Assembly (NCBI GenBank): GCA_964362365.1
Contig: CAYIEF010000054.1
Location: 1 to 6,870 of the forward strand
Source: JACPIL01 sp964362365
Lineage (GTDB): Archaea > Nanobdellota > Nanobdellia > Woesearchaeales > GW2011-AR9
DNA: 6,870 bases
Reading direction: 5' to 3'
The notes beneath the pieces were generated by a model, which was not told where the DNA came from, did no database searches, and worked only from the letters and a program-made list of their open reading frames with translations. The translations under genes were made by a program, and so were the position numbers. Position 1 is the first letter of the stretch. Each line of letters starts with the position of its first letter. Positions 5,901 to 6,870 of this stretch are shown here, piece by piece.

Positions 5901-5912
5901 TGTTATATAATC
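5901..5912 (-). promoter_or_regulatory. TATA box of the cupin-like gene (leaderless)
   Basis: The minus strand reads GATTATATAACA, centred about 25 bases before the ATG at 5881. Transcription should begin at or very near the start codon. Confidence 0.6.
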
Positions 5913-5950
5913 TTTATGATTTTTTAGATTAGAAAATAATCCACCAAACC

Positions 5951-5962
5951 TTTTTAAATAAA
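5951..5962 (+). promoter_or_regulatory. TATA box for the uS15 leader transcript
   Basis: TTTTTAAATAAA predicts transcription start near 5982, about 195 bases before the uS15 start codon. That is exceptionally long beside the leaderless or short-leader genes around it, and the space is filled with foldable RNA. The stretch between this box and the cupin promoter holds nothing else that I can identify. Confidence 0.55.
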
Positions 5963-5987
5963 CATCGTTTTAACATTCTATTCGAGA

Positions 5988-6047
5988 GACAGATCGGTCT
6001 AGGCTCGTCTGTGCTGGAGATGCGTATAATTACTCATTCTCCGACAA
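5988..6047 (+). ncRNA. Two short hairpins in the 5' part of the uS15 leader
   Basis: ACAGA (5989-5993) can pair with TCTGT (6008-6012). GGAGA plus TG (6016-6022) can pair with CA and TCTCC (6035-6042) around a 12-base loop. The second hairpin is followed by GACA (6043-6046), which contains an ACA as in H/ACA guides, but I see no kink-turn to support that. An A-rich linker (6046-6060) separates it from the next element. This may be part of the leader or a separate small RNA. Confidence 0.35.
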
Positions 6048-6060
6048 AAGAAAAGATAAA

Positions 6061-6157
6061 GATTTTACGTGGCGCTCGGCGAGGCAGGGGTTGTCCCTAC
6101 GGGATGCCGAGCAGGACTCACGAAGTGAGGCCGTCGAGCCGCCTACAAAGTAAAATC
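6061..6157 (+). ncRNA. GC-rich three-way-junction RNA element upstream of uS15
   Basis: GATTTTAC (6061-6068) pairs perfectly with GTAAAATC (6150-6157). Inside, GT-GGCG (6069-6074) pairs with CGCC-T-AC (6140-6146), and CTCGGCG (6075-6081) with CGTCGAG (6132-6138, one G-U), giving a long stem of about 21 bp with small bulges. It opens to two arms: GGCA/TGCC (6083-6086 with 6105-6108), whose inside can form either a GGG/CCC or a TCCC/GGGA pairing, and CTCAC-GAA-GTGAG (6117-6129). Between 6071 and 6146, 53 of 76 bases are G or C, far above the surroundings. The closing stem ends six bases before the Shine-Dalgarno. Best guess is a cis-regulatory leader for uS15; a separate small RNA is the alternative. 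Confidence 0.55.
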
Positions 6158-6162
6158 ATCAT

Positions 6163-6166
6163 GGAG
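6163..6166 (+). promoter_or_regulatory. Shine-Dalgarno of the uS15 gene
   Basis: GGAG with a ten-base spacer to ATG 6177. It chooses that ATG over the in-frame TTG at 6171, which would be only four bases away and would add residues foreign to the family. It lies directly after the three-way-junction element, so folding there could alter ribosome access. Confidence 0.6.
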
Positions 6167-6176
6167 TTGATTGAAT

Positions 6177-6629
6177 ATGGCAAAAATGCATTCACGAGCG
6201 CGAGGAAAAAGCGGAAGTACCAAACCTGTCAAAAGAGTTCCAGGCTGGGCCCCCTACAAAGGGCCAGATGTAGAGAAACTTATCGTTAAGTACGCAAAAG
6301 CAGGAAAGAATACGTCTGAAATCGGTCTTTTGCTAAGAGACGCGCACGGCGTAGGTAGCGTCAAAGCATCAACCGGGAAAAAAGTTTATGGAATCTTGCA
6401 AGAAAAAGGCTTGACCAAAGAGATGCCAGAAGATCTACGAAATCTCATCAAGAAAATGGTTTACATCCAGCGCCATATGGAAAAGAACAAGCAGGATCAA
6501 ACTGCCAAACGAGGATTGTTATTGACTAATTCCAAGATCAGGCGTTTGGTTAAATATTACCAAAGAACTGAACGGCTTCCAGTAGATTGGAAGCTGGACA
6601 TGGATAGACTGAAGATTTATCTGGAATAA
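6177..6629 (+). CDS. rps15: 30S ribosomal protein uS15 (archaeal type)
   Basis: 150 residues, the usual archaeal/eukaryotic length, with the characteristic start MAKMHSRARGKSGS, then GWAPYKGPDVEKLIVKYAKAG (23-43) and SVKASTGKKVYGILQEKGL (61-79). The S15 core follows at about 87-150, including YIQRHMEKNKQDQTAKRGL (96-114) and the helix KIRRLVKYYQRTERLP (120-135). uS15 binds the three-way junction of helices 20-22 in 16S rRNA early in 30S assembly. The start is ATG 6177, since archaeal family members begin MARMHS/MAKMHS. It is monocistronic as far as can be seen, with a T-rich tract after the stop. Its bacterial counterparts repress their own translation by binding mRNA leaders, which makes the structured leader here notable. 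Confidence 0.97.
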   Translation: MAKMHSRARGKSGSTKPVKRVPGWAPYKGPDVEKLIVKYAKAGKNTSEIGLLLRDAHGVGSVKASTGKKVYGILQEKGLTKEMPEDLRNLIKKMVYIQRHMEKNKQDQTAKRGLLLTNSKIRRLVKYYQRTERLPVDWKLDMDRLKIYLE

Positions 6630-6662
6630 AGTTTTAGTTTTTGTTTTTCTTTGTTTCTTTTA
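6630..6662 (+). terminator. T-rich terminator after uS15
   Basis: The sequence past the TAA is a series of T-runs (GTTTTAGTTTTTGTTTTTC and on), with no hairpin, the normal form of an archaeal intrinsic terminator. Confidence 0.65.
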
Positions 6663-6666
6663 GAAA

Positions 6667-6680
6667 ACATTTTAAACTAA
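6667..6680 (+). promoter_or_regulatory. TATA box of the partial 3'-edge gene
   Basis: ACATTTTAAACTAA is centred about 25 bases before the ATG at 6698, the same leaderless arrangement as at argS and the cupin-like gene. Confidence 0.5.
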
Positions 6681-6697
6681 GAAGTATTTTTCTTTTC

Positions 6698-6870
6698 ATG
6701 GTCAAAAAAATTGATGATCAAACTTTAGATAGGGCAATTGTTTCTTTATGGGATGACTATGCTTTTTCTGTCGGTAAGACTGAGTTAGGGATGCATAAAG
6801 AGTACCGTTTAAGTTCAGGAGAATCCTTACAGGATGAATGTTTCTCTGTGTCTTTATATGAAAACACCCC
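6698..6870 (+). CDS. Partial protein of unknown function, runs off the window
   Basis: An open frame of 57 complete codons from ATG 6698 to the right edge, with no stop. The N-terminus reads MVKKIDDQTLDRAIVSLWDD and continues YAFSVGKTELGMHKEY. It is acidic and hydrophilic with no signal peptide. Codon use looks natural for this genome, and the TATA-to-ATG distance supports a leaderless start. I do not recognise it; the full sequence is needed to assign a family. Confidence 0.65.
   Translation, partial: MVKKIDDQTLDRAIVSLWDDYAFSVGKTELGMHKEYRLSSGESLQDECFSVSLYENT

Noticed and set aside
6171..6176. TTG at 6171 as the uS15 start
   Set aside because: The GGAG site would be only four bases away, and the family begins MA(K/R)MHS at ATG 6177.
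6011..6289. A 92-codon plus-strand frame crossing the leader into uS15
   Set aside because: It reads through the GC-rich structured RNA and then the uS15 gene out of frame; its composition is that of a shadow, and no promoter or ribosome site supports it.

Overview
The window looks like chromosomal DNA from an archaeon, probably a small-genome DPANN lineage (Woesearchaeota/Pacearchaeota-like). The lineage is an inference; the archaeal assignment is firmer. It rests on an archaeal-type uS15 gene, a tRNA-Gln that folds only after removal of three bulge-helix-bulge type introns, and TATA boxes centred about 26 bases from start codons (leaderless genes).

Minus strand, 57-3624: a secreted-type TldD/PmbA metallopeptidase and, upstream of it, argS. 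The ArgRS motif style resembles the Bacteroidota-type enzyme. The TldD gene has a strong AGGAGG ribosome site, unlike its leaderless neighbours. Both may have come from bacteria.

Minus strand, 3685-5231: an AT-rich small unknown gene that stops at TAG, although the same frame continues as convincing protein for 57 more codons. Next is a two-gene operon with an ATGA overlap: a small membrane protein followed by a stand-alone B3/B4 (PheRS beta editing-like) domain protein.

Positions 5344-5515, plus strand: tRNA-Gln(UUG) in four exons with introns at tRNA positions 29/30, 37/38 and 59/60. It meets, tail to tail, a small minus-strand cupin-like gene (5513-5881) whose stop codon overlaps the last bases of the tRNA.

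Positions 5951-6629, plus strand: a promoter, a roughly 195-base leader, and the uS15 gene. The leader contains a GC-rich RNA element (6061-6157) that folds on paper as a three-way junction with an 8-bp perfect closing stem ending six bases before the Shine-Dalgarno. It is the best candidate here for something undescribed: an autoregulatory uS15 leader or a separate small RNA. A partial unknown leaderless gene runs off the right edge.

Translation is the common theme: ArgRS, a probable aminoacyl-tRNA editing-domain protein, tRNA-Gln and uS15.
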